64,000 bases of DNA from Nonomuraea thailandensis (lineage in GTDB: Bacteria > Actinomycetota > Actinomycetes > Streptosporangiales > Streptosporangiaceae), in contig NZ_JAMZEB010000002.1 in NCBI RefSeq assembly GCF_024172165.1, forward strand, positions 8,468,501 to 8,532,500, written 5' to 3'. The notes below the pieces were generated by a model. That model was not told where the DNA came from. It made no database searches and saw only the letters and a list, made by a program, of their open reading frames with translations. Both the position numbers and the translations under genes were made by a program. Positions 26,427 through 34,292 of the stretch are shown here, in pieces (within the stretch, counting starts at the first letter, position 1; each line of letters opens with the position of its first letter).

Positions 26427-27071
26427 TCAGCGGCTGCCTGCTTCGGGCGTGAGGCCGACGAGCTTGGCCAGGAAACGATCGACCTGCTCCTCCAGAGGCG
26501 GCCATGGCAGGTCGGGCTGGTTGACCCGCATCGACACCGCTCCGTGAACCGCGGCCCGCAGGTCCAGTGAGACCGCCGCCGCGTCGTCGGCGGGGGCCAG
26601 CCCGGCGTCGATGCACCGCCGCACCGCGGCGGTGGTGCGCTCGGCCAGCTCCTGCTTGAACGACATGGCCACCCGCTGATTGAGCGTGCTCTCGTGCAGC
26701 ACCTTGTAAAGGCCAGGGTGCTCCTGCACCCAGCGGCCCAGGAGCAGGACACGGGCGCGCAGCCCTGCCGCCGGGCCGGCCGCGCGGGCCTCGGCCTGGT
26801 CGACGGCCTCCACGAGCTCGCCGTGGAATCTCTCCAGCGCGGCCAGGACGAGCGCGTCCCGGTCGGCGAAGTGGATGTACACCGAGGTCGCCGCGACGCC
26901 GACCTCCCGGGCCACCGCGCGCATGGACAGGGCCTGGTCGTCGCCGAGCTCGTCCAGCATCCGCAGAGCGGCGGCCACGATGTCCGCGCGCAGCCGCTCT
27001 CCCTGGCCGCGCGGGTTGCGGCCCCGCCGGTCAGCGCGAGGTTCGGGCCGGGCGGGGGTGGTGTCGTCCAT
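26427..27071 (-). CDS. TetR-family transcriptional regulator
   Basis: The 214-residue protein carries the TetR helix-turn-helix (about 28-75: ADIVAAALRMLDELGDDQAL, then AREVGVAATSVYIHFADRDA) and a TetR_C-type ligand domain ending VDRFLAKLVGL. It is divergent from the CMD-family gene, and the 73-base gap holds a palindrome GTAGCGCTAC within a direct repeat, so it probably represses itself and that gene. Inducer unknown. Confidence 0.93.
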   Translation of the reverse strand: MDDTTPARPEPRADRRGRNPRGQGERLRADIVAAALRMLDELGDDQALSMRAVAREVGVAATSVYIHFADRDALVLAALERFHGELVEAVDQAEARAAGPAAGLRARVLLLGRWVQEHPGLYKVLHESTLNQRVAMSFKQELAERTTAAVRRCIDAGLAPADDAAAVSLDLRAAVHGAVSMRVNQPDLPWPPLEEQVDRFLAKLVGLTPEAGSR

Positions 27072-27102
27072 GGCCGCCCATTGTAGGCGGGCGCGCGTTG
27101 CA

Positions 27103-27126
27103 CTACAGTCGTAGCGCTACAGTCGT
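27103..27126. promoter_or_regulatory. TetR operator candidate in the divergent gap
   Basis: CTACAGTCGT occurs twice (27103-27112, 27117-27126), and the junction forms a perfect 10-bp palindrome GTAGCGCTAC (27111-27120). It lies 19 bases before the CMD start. Confidence 0.6.
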
Positions 27127-27144
27127 TCACATAGAGGAGTTCCT

Positions 27145-27828
27145 GTGAAGAGCCAGGTAGAGGCGCTGGACTCGGTGTTCGCCGAGATGAGCGCCGCCAC
27201 AGATCGTCTGCTCTGGGAAGAGGTTCCGGAGCTCACCAGGCGCGAGAAGGCCCTGCTGTGCCTCACCGCCGACGTCTGCCAGCAGACCCTCGGGCTGTCC
27301 TTCCAGCGACACGTGGCGATGGCGGCGGACTGCGGCTTGTCGGCCGACGATCTGCGCGAGCTGCTCCGCTTCGTCGCCTACGACAGCGGCTACCCGGCCG
27401 CCCTGACGGCGCTCGCCCGCCTGACCGACCTGGAACGGGAGCAGGCCCTGCCCGCCCCCACCGGCCAGGGGCACGAGGTGAACGCCGGCGGCACGGGCAG
27501 CCCGCTCCCCGAGTCGATGCGGCAGGCCGTGACCGCGCTCGACGCGCCGTTCGGCGGCTACATGGATCTGCAGTCCCGGATGCGCGCCGGCATGCGGCTG
27601 CTGTCAGTGCGTGAGCGCGCTTTCGTCACGATGACCGTCGACGTACTCTTCCAGACCCTTCAGGAGAGCTTCCGTGCCCACCTCACCCGCGCCCTCGCCG
27701 CCGGCGCCACGCCGGAGGAGGCCCGCGCCGTCGTACGGTTCTCCGCGCAGTTCGGCATGACCAAGGCGTGGCGGGCGATGCACGTACTCGACGCCATGCT
27801 CGACGAGCTCGACGCCGCCCGGGTCTGA
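27145..27828 (+). CDS. Carboxymuconolactone decarboxylase-family protein, two CMD repeats
   Basis: The 227-residue protein contains two CMD-like halves: LTRREKALLCLTADVCQQTL...FQRHVAMAADCGLS and LSVRERAFVTMTVDVLFQTL...FRAHLTRALAAGAT. Neither half has the CxxC pair of AhpD, so a decarboxylase/isomerase-like role is likelier than peroxidase. The GTG at 27145 follows GAGGAG by six bases. Divergent TetR control is probable. Confidence 0.87.
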   Translation: MKSQVEALDSVFAEMSAATDRLLWEEVPELTRREKALLCLTADVCQQTLGLSFQRHVAMAADCGLSADDLRELLRFVAYDSGYPAALTALARLTDLEREQALPAPTGQGHEVNAGGTGSPLPESMRQAVTALDAPFGGYMDLQSRMRAGMRLLSVRERAFVTMTVDVLFQTLQESFRAHLTRALAAGATPEEARAVVRFSAQFGMTKAWRAMHVLDAMLDELDAARV

Positions 27829-27849
27829 CACCGGGGACGGGCCGCGTCC

Positions 27850-29274
27850 TCAGCCGAGGAGGTCGGCCTGGTCGAGCAGGTAGCGCTGCTCGACCAGGTT
27901 GCCGGTCAGGGCGGCCGCCTCGCGGTACAGTCTCGCGGCGCCCGCCGCGTCGCCGGTCATCCGCAGCAGGTGCGCGCGTACGGCGCGTTCGCGTTGCCGG
28001 ATCAGCGGGTCCTGGTCGAGCCGGAAGCGGCGGTTGAGGTCGTCGAGCAGGGCCAGCCCCCGAGGCGGCCCGTACGCCTTGGCCACCGCCACCACCCGGC
28101 TCAGCCGTACCGGCGGGGTGGGGTTGAGCCGTTCGAGCCACAGGTAGAGCGCCGCGATCTGCGGCCAGTCGGTCTGCTCGGGCGCGGCGGCCGCGGCGTG
28201 CACGGCCGCGATGGCCGCCTGCAGCTGGTAGGGGCCGGCCTCGCGGCGGCTCCAGACGCTGTCGATCAGCTCGGTGCCCTCTCGGATGAGGGCGGCGTTC
28301 CAGCGCGTACGGTCCTGCTCGTCCAGGGGCACCAGCTCGTCGTGGCCGCCGGTGCGGGCGGGGCGGCGCGCCTCGGTGAGCAGCATCAGCGCCAGCAGGC
28401 CGGCGACCTCGGAGTCGGCCGGCTGGGAAGCGTGGAGCATGCGGGTCAGCCGGATGGCCTCGCCGGTCAGGTCGACGCGGGCGAGGCGGTCGCCGGTGGA
28501 GGCCGTGTAGCCCTCGTTGAAGATCAGGTAGAGGACCTGCGTCACGGCGGCCATCCGGCTGTCACGGTCGGCGTCGGTGGGCGGGGTGAAGCGGGCGCCG
28601 GCACGGGCCAGTTGTTGTTTGGCGCGGCTGATCCGGGTGCCCATGGTGTTCTCTGCGGTCCCGTACGCGTGCGCGATCTCGGCGGTCGTCAGGCCGCCCA
28701 CGGCGCGCAGCGTGAGCGCCACCTGGGAGGTGGCGCTCAGCGCGGGGTGGCAGCAGAGCAGCAGCAGGGCGAGACTGTCGTCGGTCTCCTGCGCGGGGCC
28801 CGGATGGCGGGCCGGCTCCTGCATGGCCAGGGCGGCGACGCCGGCCTCCCGCTCGCGCCGGCGCCTGGCCTGGTCGGCGCGCAGCAGATCGACCATGCGC
28901 CGGTAGCCGATGCGGATCAGCCAGCTGCGCGGGTTGTCCGGCACGCCATCGGCCGGCCAGGAACGGCTCGCGGCCAGCAGTGCCTCCTGCACGGCGTCCT
29001 CGGCGATCTCGAAGCGGCCGAAGCGCCGCACCAGCGCACCGAGCACCTGCGGCGCCTCGACGCGCAGCAGTCGCTCGACGTCCGCGTCCGTGCACAGCCG
29101 AGACCCGGGTTCCGCGCGCAGCCGGGTCCGGGCGTCCGCGTCCGTGCACAGCCGAGACCCCGGTTCCGCGCGCAGCCGGGTCCGGGCGTCCGCGTCCACG
29201 CGCGGCAGGGGGCCGGCGTCCGCGGCCGTGCCGGGTGTTCCGCTCACGCTGCCCTCCGGCTCCAGGCGGTCCAT
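27850..29274 (-). CDS. ECF-type RNA polymerase sigma factor (YciI-linked, SigJ/sigma-24 group)
   Basis: The 474-residue protein has sigma region 2 (DAVQEALLAASRSWP, NPRSWLIRIGYRRMVDLLRA), region 4 (LRAVGGLTTAEIAHAYGT, ENTMGTRISRAKQQL) and the long C-terminal domain typical of this group (YLIFNEGYTASTGDRLARVD to YLLDQADLLG). Its ATG overlaps the YciI stop (TGATG), so the two are coupled. The first about 60 residues lack homology and contain an 18-residue duplication from a 54-bp DNA repeat. YciI-linked sigma factors have no classical anti-sigma; the signal is unknown. Confidence 0.93.
   Translation of the reverse strand: MDRLEPEGSVSGTPGTAADAGPLPRVDADARTRLRAEPGSRLCTDADARTRLRAEPGSRLCTDADVERLLRVEAPQVLGALVRRFGRFEIAEDAVQEALLAASRSWPADGVPDNPRSWLIRIGYRRMVDLLRADQARRRREREAGVAALAMQEPARHPGPAQETDDSLALLLLCCHPALSATSQVALTLRAVGGLTTAEIAHAYGTAENTMGTRISRAKQQLARAGARFTPPTDADRDSRMAAVTQVLYLIFNEGYTASTGDRLARVDLTGEAIRLTRMLHASQPADSEVAGLLALMLLTEARRPARTGGHDELVPLDEQDRTRWNAALIREGTELIDSVWSRREAGPYQLQAAIAAVHAAAAAPEQTDWPQIAALYLWLERLNPTPPVRLSRVVAVAKAYGPPRGLALLDDLNRRFRLDQDPLIRQRERAVRAHLLRMTGDAAGAARLYREAAALTGNLVEQRYLLDQADLLG
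29080..29187 (-). repeat. Two tandem 54-bp repeats inside the sigma-factor gene
   Basis: Two copies (29080-29133, 29134-29187) differ by one base and encode a repeated ARTRLRAEPGSRLCTDAD. A third partial copy starts at 29188. They lie before sigma region 2. Confidence 0.92.
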
Positions 29275-29645
29275 CAGGCGGTGAAGTCCTCGCCCATGAT
29301 CGGCCGGATCTCGATCGGCTCGCCCAGCACCTCGACGATCCGCGAGGCGATCTCCACGGCTCGTTCCTGGCTCGCCACGTCGATCACGGCGAAGCTGGCC
29401 AGGACCTCCTTCAGCTCGGCGAACGGCCCGTCCGTCGCCACCACGCCCTCGGCGGTCCTGCGGACCGTGGTGCTGACCGCCGGATGCCCGAGGCCCTCGC
29501 TGCCGACGAACTCGCCACTGGCGAACAGGTCCCGCTCGAACTCCTGGTACGCGGCGAAGGCCGCCAGCGCCTCCTCGGACGCGGTGCCGGCGGTCGCGGC
29601 GTCCCAGGCGGCGGCCGGGGTGTAGCCGAGCAGCAGGTACTTCAT
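29274..29645 (-). CDS. YciI-family protein (DGPF domain)
   Basis: The 123-residue protein has the DGPF signature of YciI-like proteins (ATDGPFAELKEVLASFAVID) and starts MKYLLLGYTPA. It is translationally coupled to the sigma factor (stop TGA overlaps ATG by one base). In this conserved pair the YciI protein is thought to modulate or sense for the sigma factor; biochemical role is not settled. The promoter lies in the gap holding a 106-bp palindrome. Confidence 0.93.
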   Translation of the reverse strand: MKYLLLGYTPAAAWDAATAGTASEEALAAFAAYQEFERDLFASGEFVGSEGLGHPAVSTTVRRTAEGVVATDGPFAELKEVLASFAVIDVASQERAVEIASRIVEVLGEPIEIRPIMGEDFTA

Positions 29646-29703
29646 GGTGATCCTCTTTCGACGGACGTCCGGGCAAGCGTACGCAGGGTCCCCGACGGGT
29701 CCC

Positions 29704-29809
29704 TGCCGGTACCTCGGATCAGGGACGCGGCTCTCGACACGGCCGTTCTGTGATCTGAATCACATCAAGCCGGTGTCGAGACCCGGCGCGGGCCTCCGAG
29801 GTACCGGCA
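29704..29809. promoter_or_regulatory. 106-bp imperfect palindrome centred on a CRP/FNR-type dyad
   Basis: Three nested inverted repeats share one centre at 29756.5: outer TGCCGGTACCTCGGA (29704-29718) with its complement (29795-29809), middle TCTCGACAC (29732-29740) with 29773-29781, and the inner TGTGA-tctgaa-TCACA (29749-29764), a perfect match to the CRP/FNR consensus. It separates the divergent YciI-sigma operon and the DUF1579-like gene. Confidence 0.85.
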
Positions 29810-29843
29810 AGCAACTCAGCACGGAACCCATGAGGAGAACGAG

Positions 29844-30272
29844 ATGTCCGAGACCTACCAGCCGAGCCCCGAGCTGACGGCCCTGGACCGGCTGACCGGC
29901 ACCTGGACGGTCAGCGGCGGCGCCGAGGGAACCGTACGGTACGAGTGGATGCCCGGCGGCTTCTTCCTGCTCCAGCACGTCGAGCTCACCCAGTTCGGCC
30001 AGGCCGTCACGGGCATGGAAGTGATCGGCAACCTGCGCCCGTTCGGCGAGCCGGCCGGCACGGACGTGGTGTCCCGCTTCTACGACTCGACCGGCAACAC
30101 GCTCGACTACGTGTACGAGCTGACCGGCGACAAGCTCGTCATCTGGGGCGGCGCGAAGGGCAGCCCCGCCTACTACGAGGGCACGTTCAGCGCCGACGGC
30201 GCCACCGTCACCGGCGCCTGGGTCTACCCCGGCGGAGGCGGATACGAATCGACCATGACCCGGCGGGCCTGA
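29844..30272 (+). CDS. DUF1579-like protein
   Basis: The 142-residue protein opens with LTALDRLTGTWTVSGGAEGT and continues as a small beta-barrel (MPGGFFLLQHVELTQFGQ, DGATVTGAWVYPGGGG). This matches DUF1579-type lipocalin-like proteins, which are often found beside YciI-linked sigma factors. AGGAGAACGAG supplies the ribosome site. It is probably co-regulated with the divergent YciI-sigma pair. Ligand unknown. Confidence 0.82.
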   Translation: MSETYQPSPELTALDRLTGTWTVSGGAEGTVRYEWMPGGFFLLQHVELTQFGQAVTGMEVIGNLRPFGEPAGTDVVSRFYDSTGNTLDYVYELTGDKLVIWGGAKGSPAYYEGTFSADGATVTGAWVYPGGGGYESTMTRRA

Positions 30273-30322
30273 CCAGCCTCCCCGGGGCCGGCGCCGCGTA
30301 CGCGCATGCCAGACTCGACCGC

Positions 30323-31141
30323 GTGACCGACGCCGCGATGGACGATGCCGCGGGCGCCGGCGGGCTGACCGTCGGGGCCGCGGCGGCGCACGTGGGGGTC
30401 ACCGTCCGCACCCTGCATCATTGGGACGCGATCGGCCTCGTCCGCCCTTCCGGGCGGACCTCCGGCGGTTACCGGCTCTACTCGCCGGCCGACGTCGCGC
30501 GCGTCCACCGGGTGCTCATCTACCGCGAGCTGGGGCTGCCCCTCGACGACATCGGTGAGCTGCTCGACGCACCCGCGGTCGACATGACCGGGCCGCTGAG
30601 ACAGCAGCGCGCCGAGCTCGTCCGGCGCATCTCGCGGTTGCAGGCGATGGTCGACGCCGTCGATCGCATGATCGACGCCGCGAGCTCCGGCATCCTGCTC
30701 TCCGCCGAGGAGCAGGTCGCCATCTTCGGGCAGCGCTGGGAGCCGTCGTCGGTCGCGGGGGCGCGTGAGCGGTGGGGCGACACGCCTCAATGGGTGCAGT
30801 ACGCCGAGCGCGCCGCGGGCATGACCCCCGAGGACTGGCAGCGGGTCGCCGACGACGTCACCGCGCTGGAGAACGACCTGGCGGCGGCCGTGCGCGCCGG
30901 CGTCAGGCCGGGCAGCGCCGAGGCGAACGCCCTGGCCGAGCGGCACAGGGCCTCCATCGGCGTGTACTTCGACTGCACTCACGCGATGCAGGTCTGCCTG
31001 GGCAGGAAGCACGCCGCCGATCCCGGCTTCGCGGCCTACCACGACGCGATCGAGCCGGGCCTGGCGGTCTGGCTCCGCGACGTCATCGACGCCAACGCCC
31101 GCGCTCACGGCGTCGATCCGGACACGGCGACCTGGACCTGA
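30323..31141 (+). CDS. MerR-family regulator with TipAS-like domain
   Basis: The 272-residue protein has the MerR DNA-binding domain (LTVGAAAAHVGVTVRTLHHW, then SGGYRLYSPADV, YRELGLPLDDIGELL), a linking coiled coil, and a C-terminal TipAS/antibiotic-recognition domain ending HAMQVCLGRKHAADPG. Such regulators respond to bound hydrophobic or thiopeptide ligands. The start is placed at the GTG 30323 because CAGACT stands seven bases upstream as a leaderless -10; an ATG at 30338 is an alternative. Confidence 0.88.
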   Translation: MTDAAMDDAAGAGGLTVGAAAAHVGVTVRTLHHWDAIGLVRPSGRTSGGYRLYSPADVARVHRVLIYRELGLPLDDIGELLDAPAVDMTGPLRQQRAELVRRISRLQAMVDAVDRMIDAASSGILLSAEEQVAIFGQRWEPSSVAGARERWGDTPQWVQYAERAAGMTPEDWQRVADDVTALENDLAAAVRAGVRPGSAEANALAERHRASIGVYFDCTHAMQVCLGRKHAADPGFAAYHDAIEPGLAVWLRDVIDANARAHGVDPDTATWT

Positions 31142-31157
31142 AGCGCCCGGGGGCCGG

Positions 31158-31249
31158 GCGGCTCAGCGGGCCAGGTCGTCGGCGGCTCAGGGGGCAGGTC
31201 GTGGCGGCTCAGGGGGCCAGGTCGTGGCGGCTCAGGGGGCCAGGTCGTT
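31158..31249 (-). repeat. Four tandem copies of a 23-bp unit spanning the flavoprotein stop codon
   Basis: GCGGCTCAGGGGGCCAGGTC-type units start at 31158, 31182, 31204 and 31227 (lengths 24, 22, 23, 23). The last one encodes the final DLAP-stop of the flavoprotein; each earlier copy repeats that codon-stop block in the convergent gap. Confidence 0.9.
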
Positions 31250-32998
31250 GGCGGCGATGTAGCCGAAGGTCATGGCGGGGCCGATGGTCGAGCCCGAGCC
31301 GGCGTAGCTGTGGCCCATGACGGCCGCGCTGGCGTTGCCCGCGGCGTACAGGCCGGGGATGACCGAACCGTCGGCGCGCAGCACGCGCGCCCGGGCGTCC
31401 GTGCGCATCCCGCCCTTCGTTCCCAGGTCCCCTGGGATGATCTTGAACGCGTAGAAGGGCGGCAGCCAGAGCGGGGCCAGGCACGGATTCGGCTTGACCA
31501 GGGGGTCGGCGTAGTAGCGGTCGTAGGCGCTGTCGCCGCGATGGAAGTCGAGGTCCCTGCCGGAGGTCGCGAACCCGTTGAACCGGTTGATCGTGCCGCG
31601 CAGCGCGGCCTCGGGGACGCCGATCTGCCGGGCGAGCTGCTCGATGCTCCACGCCTTGTACACGGCGCCGCTGTCGAACCAGGCGCCGGGCAGCGGCAGC
31701 AGTGGCGCGACGTCCCGGAACAGGTACTTGTTGCGGTAGTGCTGGTCGACGATCAGCCAGGCCGGGATGTGCGGGGCGGCGGCGGTGTTGCGGTCGTACA
31801 TGACGTGGACGACGTCGCTGTAGGGGGCGCCCTCGTTGACGAAGCGCACGCCGAGGCCGTTGACCAGGACGCTGCCGGGCAGCGTGCGCTCGGCCAGGCA
31901 GAAGTACGGCTCGTCGGGCAGCGGGATGGCCGGGCCCCACCAGGCGTCGTCCATCAGGTCGAGCGCGGCGCCGGCCCGCTCGCCGGCCTCGATGCCGTCG
32001 CCGGTGTTCGCGCCGGCCCCGACGGTCCAGCTCGTGCCGATGGGCTGGCGCTGGAACTCCGCGCGCATGGCCGCGCTGTGCTCGAACCCGCCTGACCCGA
32101 TGATCACGCCGCGCCGGGCCGTGATCGGGCCGGACGGGGTGATGACGCCCGTGACCCGGCCGGCTTCGCGGCTCAGGTCGAGCAGCGGGGTGTTCAGCAG
32201 CACCGGCACGCCGGCGGCGATCAGCCCGGCGCGCAGCCCGGCGGCCAGCGACTGGCCCATGGTCAGCGGCTTCTCGCCGCGCAGCGCGGCCTCGGTGCCG
32301 CGCAGCAGGCACGCGGCGCTCACCTCCAGCCCCTTGGGGTTGACGGCGGCGAGCGTGAGCCACTTGTAGTCGGCGCTGTGGACCACCATGCCGGCGGGGG
32401 TGGGGATGTACGGGCCGTTCAGGCGGGCCAGCTCGGCCCCGAGGAGGTTGCCGTCGAGCTGCGCCGGCTCGATGGAGCGGCCGCCGGGCATGCCGCCGGG
32501 CAGCTCCGGATAGTAGTCGGAGTAGCCCTCCATGAACCGGAAGCGCAGCGGGCTGTTCCGCGTCACGAACGAGATCATGGCCGGCCCCGCGGCCAGGAAC
32601 GCCTGCTGCCGCTCGATCGGCACGGTGTCGCCGACGACGCGGGTGAGGTAGGCGGCGGCCTTGGCCGGGGTGTCCTGCACCCCGGCGGCGAGGATGACCT
32701 CGTTGTTCGGGATCCAGATGCCGGCGCCGGAGCGGGCGGCCGACCCGCCGAACGTCGGAGCCTTCTCGATCACGACGGTACGCAGCCCGCGCCGGGCCGC
32801 CGCCAGGGCCGCCGTCATCCCGGCGGCGCCCGCGCCGACCACCACGACGTCGTACTCGGCCGCGGCACGTGCGGGCGCGCCGCCCAGGGCGGCGCCCGTC
32901 ACCAGCGCGCCTCCGGCGACGGCGGCGCCGCGCAGCAGCGTACGGCGGCTGGGGCCCTCGGGGGTGTGACTGCTGGTCGATCTCGCTGATCCGGCCAT
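31232..32998 (-). CDS. Tat-exported FAD-dependent oxidoreductase, 3-ketosteroid dehydrogenase-like
   Basis: The 588-residue protein begins with a twin-arginine signal (PSRRTLLRGAAVAGGALVTG, cleavage about residue 46), then the FAD Rossmann motif YDVVVVGAGAAGMTAALAAA and the succinate dehydrogenase/fumarate reductase-like flavoprotein body ending GNASAAVMGHSYAGSGSTIG. It is closest in layout to KstD and fumarate-reductase-type flavoenzymes that dehydrogenate steroids or related enones. No steroid genes adjoin, so the substrate is open. A palindrome CCAAGC-N4-GCTTGG sits at the start and may be a TetR-type operator. ATG 33010 is an alternative start. Confidence 0.88.
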   Translation of the reverse strand: MAGSARSTSSHTPEGPSRRTLLRGAAVAGGALVTGAALGGAPARAAAEYDVVVVGAGAAGMTAALAAARRGLRTVVIEKAPTFGGSAARSGAGIWIPNNEVILAAGVQDTPAKAAAYLTRVVGDTVPIERQQAFLAAGPAMISFVTRNSPLRFRFMEGYSDYYPELPGGMPGGRSIEPAQLDGNLLGAELARLNGPYIPTPAGMVVHSADYKWLTLAAVNPKGLEVSAACLLRGTEAALRGEKPLTMGQSLAAGLRAGLIAAGVPVLLNTPLLDLSREAGRVTGVITPSGPITARRGVIIGSGGFEHSAAMRAEFQRQPIGTSWTVGAGANTGDGIEAGERAGAALDLMDDAWWGPAIPLPDEPYFCLAERTLPGSVLVNGLGVRFVNEGAPYSDVVHVMYDRNTAAAPHIPAWLIVDQHYRNKYLFRDVAPLLPLPGAWFDSGAVYKAWSIEQLARQIGVPEAALRGTINRFNGFATSGRDLDFHRGDSAYDRYYADPLVKPNPCLAPLWLPPFYAFKIIPGDLGTKGGMRTDARARVLRADGSVIPGLYAAGNASAAVMGHSYAGSGSTIGPAMTFGYIAANDLAP

Positions 32999-33002
32999 GC
33001 GC

Positions 33003-33018
33003 CCAAGCATGCGCTTGG
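33003..33018 (-). promoter_or_regulatory. Operator-like dyad CCAAGC-N4-GCTTGG
   Basis: The perfect six-base inverted repeat lies 5-20 bases before the flavoprotein start and would block initiation. The layout is typical of TetR-family sites; no regulator is immediately adjacent upstream. Confidence 0.5.
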
Positions 33019-33057
33019 TTGCTAACCCTGTCAACGGTGTGCCGGAGACACACCTGC

Positions 33058-33198
33058 TGGTCCACCGTCTTCCCCGGCCAGGTCCCCGACTCCAACGGAT
33101 CCCTGCCCGCCGCCTACTTCCGCGACGGCTCCCGCCGCTTCCACGCCCTGCGCATCCCGCACCAGGGCACGTTCGAGCTCACGGTCATCATGGGGTGA
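33058..33198 (+). pseudogene. Orphan C-terminal fragment of an unknown gene
   Basis: With strong GC3 bias the plus strand reads WSTVFPGQVPDSNGSLPAAY, then FRDGSRRFHALRIPHQGTFE and LTVIMG, stop. No start precedes it; upstream is the flavoprotein promoter. It looks like the tail of a larger, probably secreted or enzymatic protein left by a deletion. Family not recognised. Confidence 0.35.
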
Positions 33199-33303
33199 CC
33201 GGCTCCCGGCCCGCGCACCGGCGGTGTGCGGGCCGGGGCGGGGTCGGCGCCGACCGGATCCCGCGGCGGAGAGGGCGCCCGCGCGGCCGGATAGGTTGCG
33301 GCC

Positions 33304-34245
33304 ATGCACACCGTCGCCGTCCTCGCGCTCGACCAGGTGATCCCGTTCGACCTGTCCGTCCCGATCGAGGCCTTCACCCGCACGCGGCTGCCCGGCGGGC
33401 GTCCCGGCTACCGGACCCGGGTGTGCGGCGCGCAGCCGGAGGTCAGCGCCGGCGCGTTCGCGGTGCGCGTGCCCTGGGGGCTGGACGCGCTGGAGGGCGC
33501 GGACACGATCATCGTGCCGGGCACCGCCGACCCGTTCGCGCCGCTGCCCGGCGCCGTCCGCGACGCCCTGCGCGCGGCGGCCGCGAGCGGCACCCGTATC
33601 GCCTCGATCTGCTCGGGCGCCTTCCCGCTGGCCGCCACCGGTCTGCTCGACGGTCAGCGGGTGACCACCCACTGGATCCTGGCCGAGCGGCTGGCCGCCG
33701 CCTATCCGCGGCTGCAGGTCGCCCCCGACGTCCTGTACGTGGACAACGGCCAGTTCCTCACCTCGGCCGGGGCCGCGGCCGGGCTCGACCTGTGCCTGCA
33801 CCTGATCCGCCGCGACCACGGCTCGGCCGTCGCCGCCGACGCCGCCCGCCTGTCGGTCATGCCGCTGGAGCGGGAGGGCGGGCAGGCCCAGTTCATCGTC
33901 CACGACCACCCGGCCGTCCCGCGCGGCTCGGAGCTGGAGCCGCTGCTCCTCTGGCTGCAGGACAACCTCGGCGGCGCCCTGACCCTCGACGCCATCTCGG
34001 CGCACGCCGGCATGAGCACGCGCACGCTGATCCGCCGCTTCCGCGAGCAGACCGGCAGCACCCCGCTGCAGTGGCTGCACCGCGCCCGCATCCGGCAGGC
34101 CCAGCACCTCCTCGAGACCACCCGGTACCCGGTCGAGCGCATCGGCGCCCAGGTCGGCTTCGGCTCCCCCACCGCCTTCCGCGACCGCTTCAAGAGGACG
34201 ACCGGCGTGAGCCCCACCGGCTACCGGCGCGCGTTCGGCTCCTGA
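33304..34245 (+). CDS. GlxA-family regulator (DJ-1/PfpI domain plus AraC HTH), copy 1
   Basis: The 313-residue protein has an N-terminal DJ-1/PfpI-like domain (MHTVAVLALDQVIPFDLSVP, with SICSGAF holding the elbow Cys, and RVTTHW) and a C-terminal AraC double helix-turn-helix (LDAISAHAGMSTRTLIRRF, VERIGAQVGFGSPTAFRDRF). Such regulators often control nearby catabolic or detoxification genes. A TAGGTT box six bases before the ATG indicates a leaderless transcript. A second copy lies at 39.0 kb. Confidence 0.93.
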   Translation: MHTVAVLALDQVIPFDLSVPIEAFTRTRLPGGRPGYRTRVCGAQPEVSAGAFAVRVPWGLDALEGADTIIVPGTADPFAPLPGAVRDALRAAAASGTRIASICSGAFPLAATGLLDGQRVTTHWILAERLAAAYPRLQVAPDVLYVDNGQFLTSAGAAAGLDLCLHLIRRDHGSAVAADAARLSVMPLEREGGQAQFIVHDHPAVPRGSELEPLLLWLQDNLGGALTLDAISAHAGMSTRTLIRRFREQTGSTPLQWLHRARIRQAQHLLETTRYPVERIGAQVGFGSPTAFRDRFKRTTGVSPTGYRRAFGS

Positions 34246-34292
34246 GCATCCAGGGAGATGCCCGCCCCGGCCGGTCACGATCGACTGGAGTC

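Noticed and set aside
27145..27828. AhpD peroxidase call for the two-repeat CMD protein
   Set aside because: Neither repeat has the CxxC pair required for peroxidase activity.
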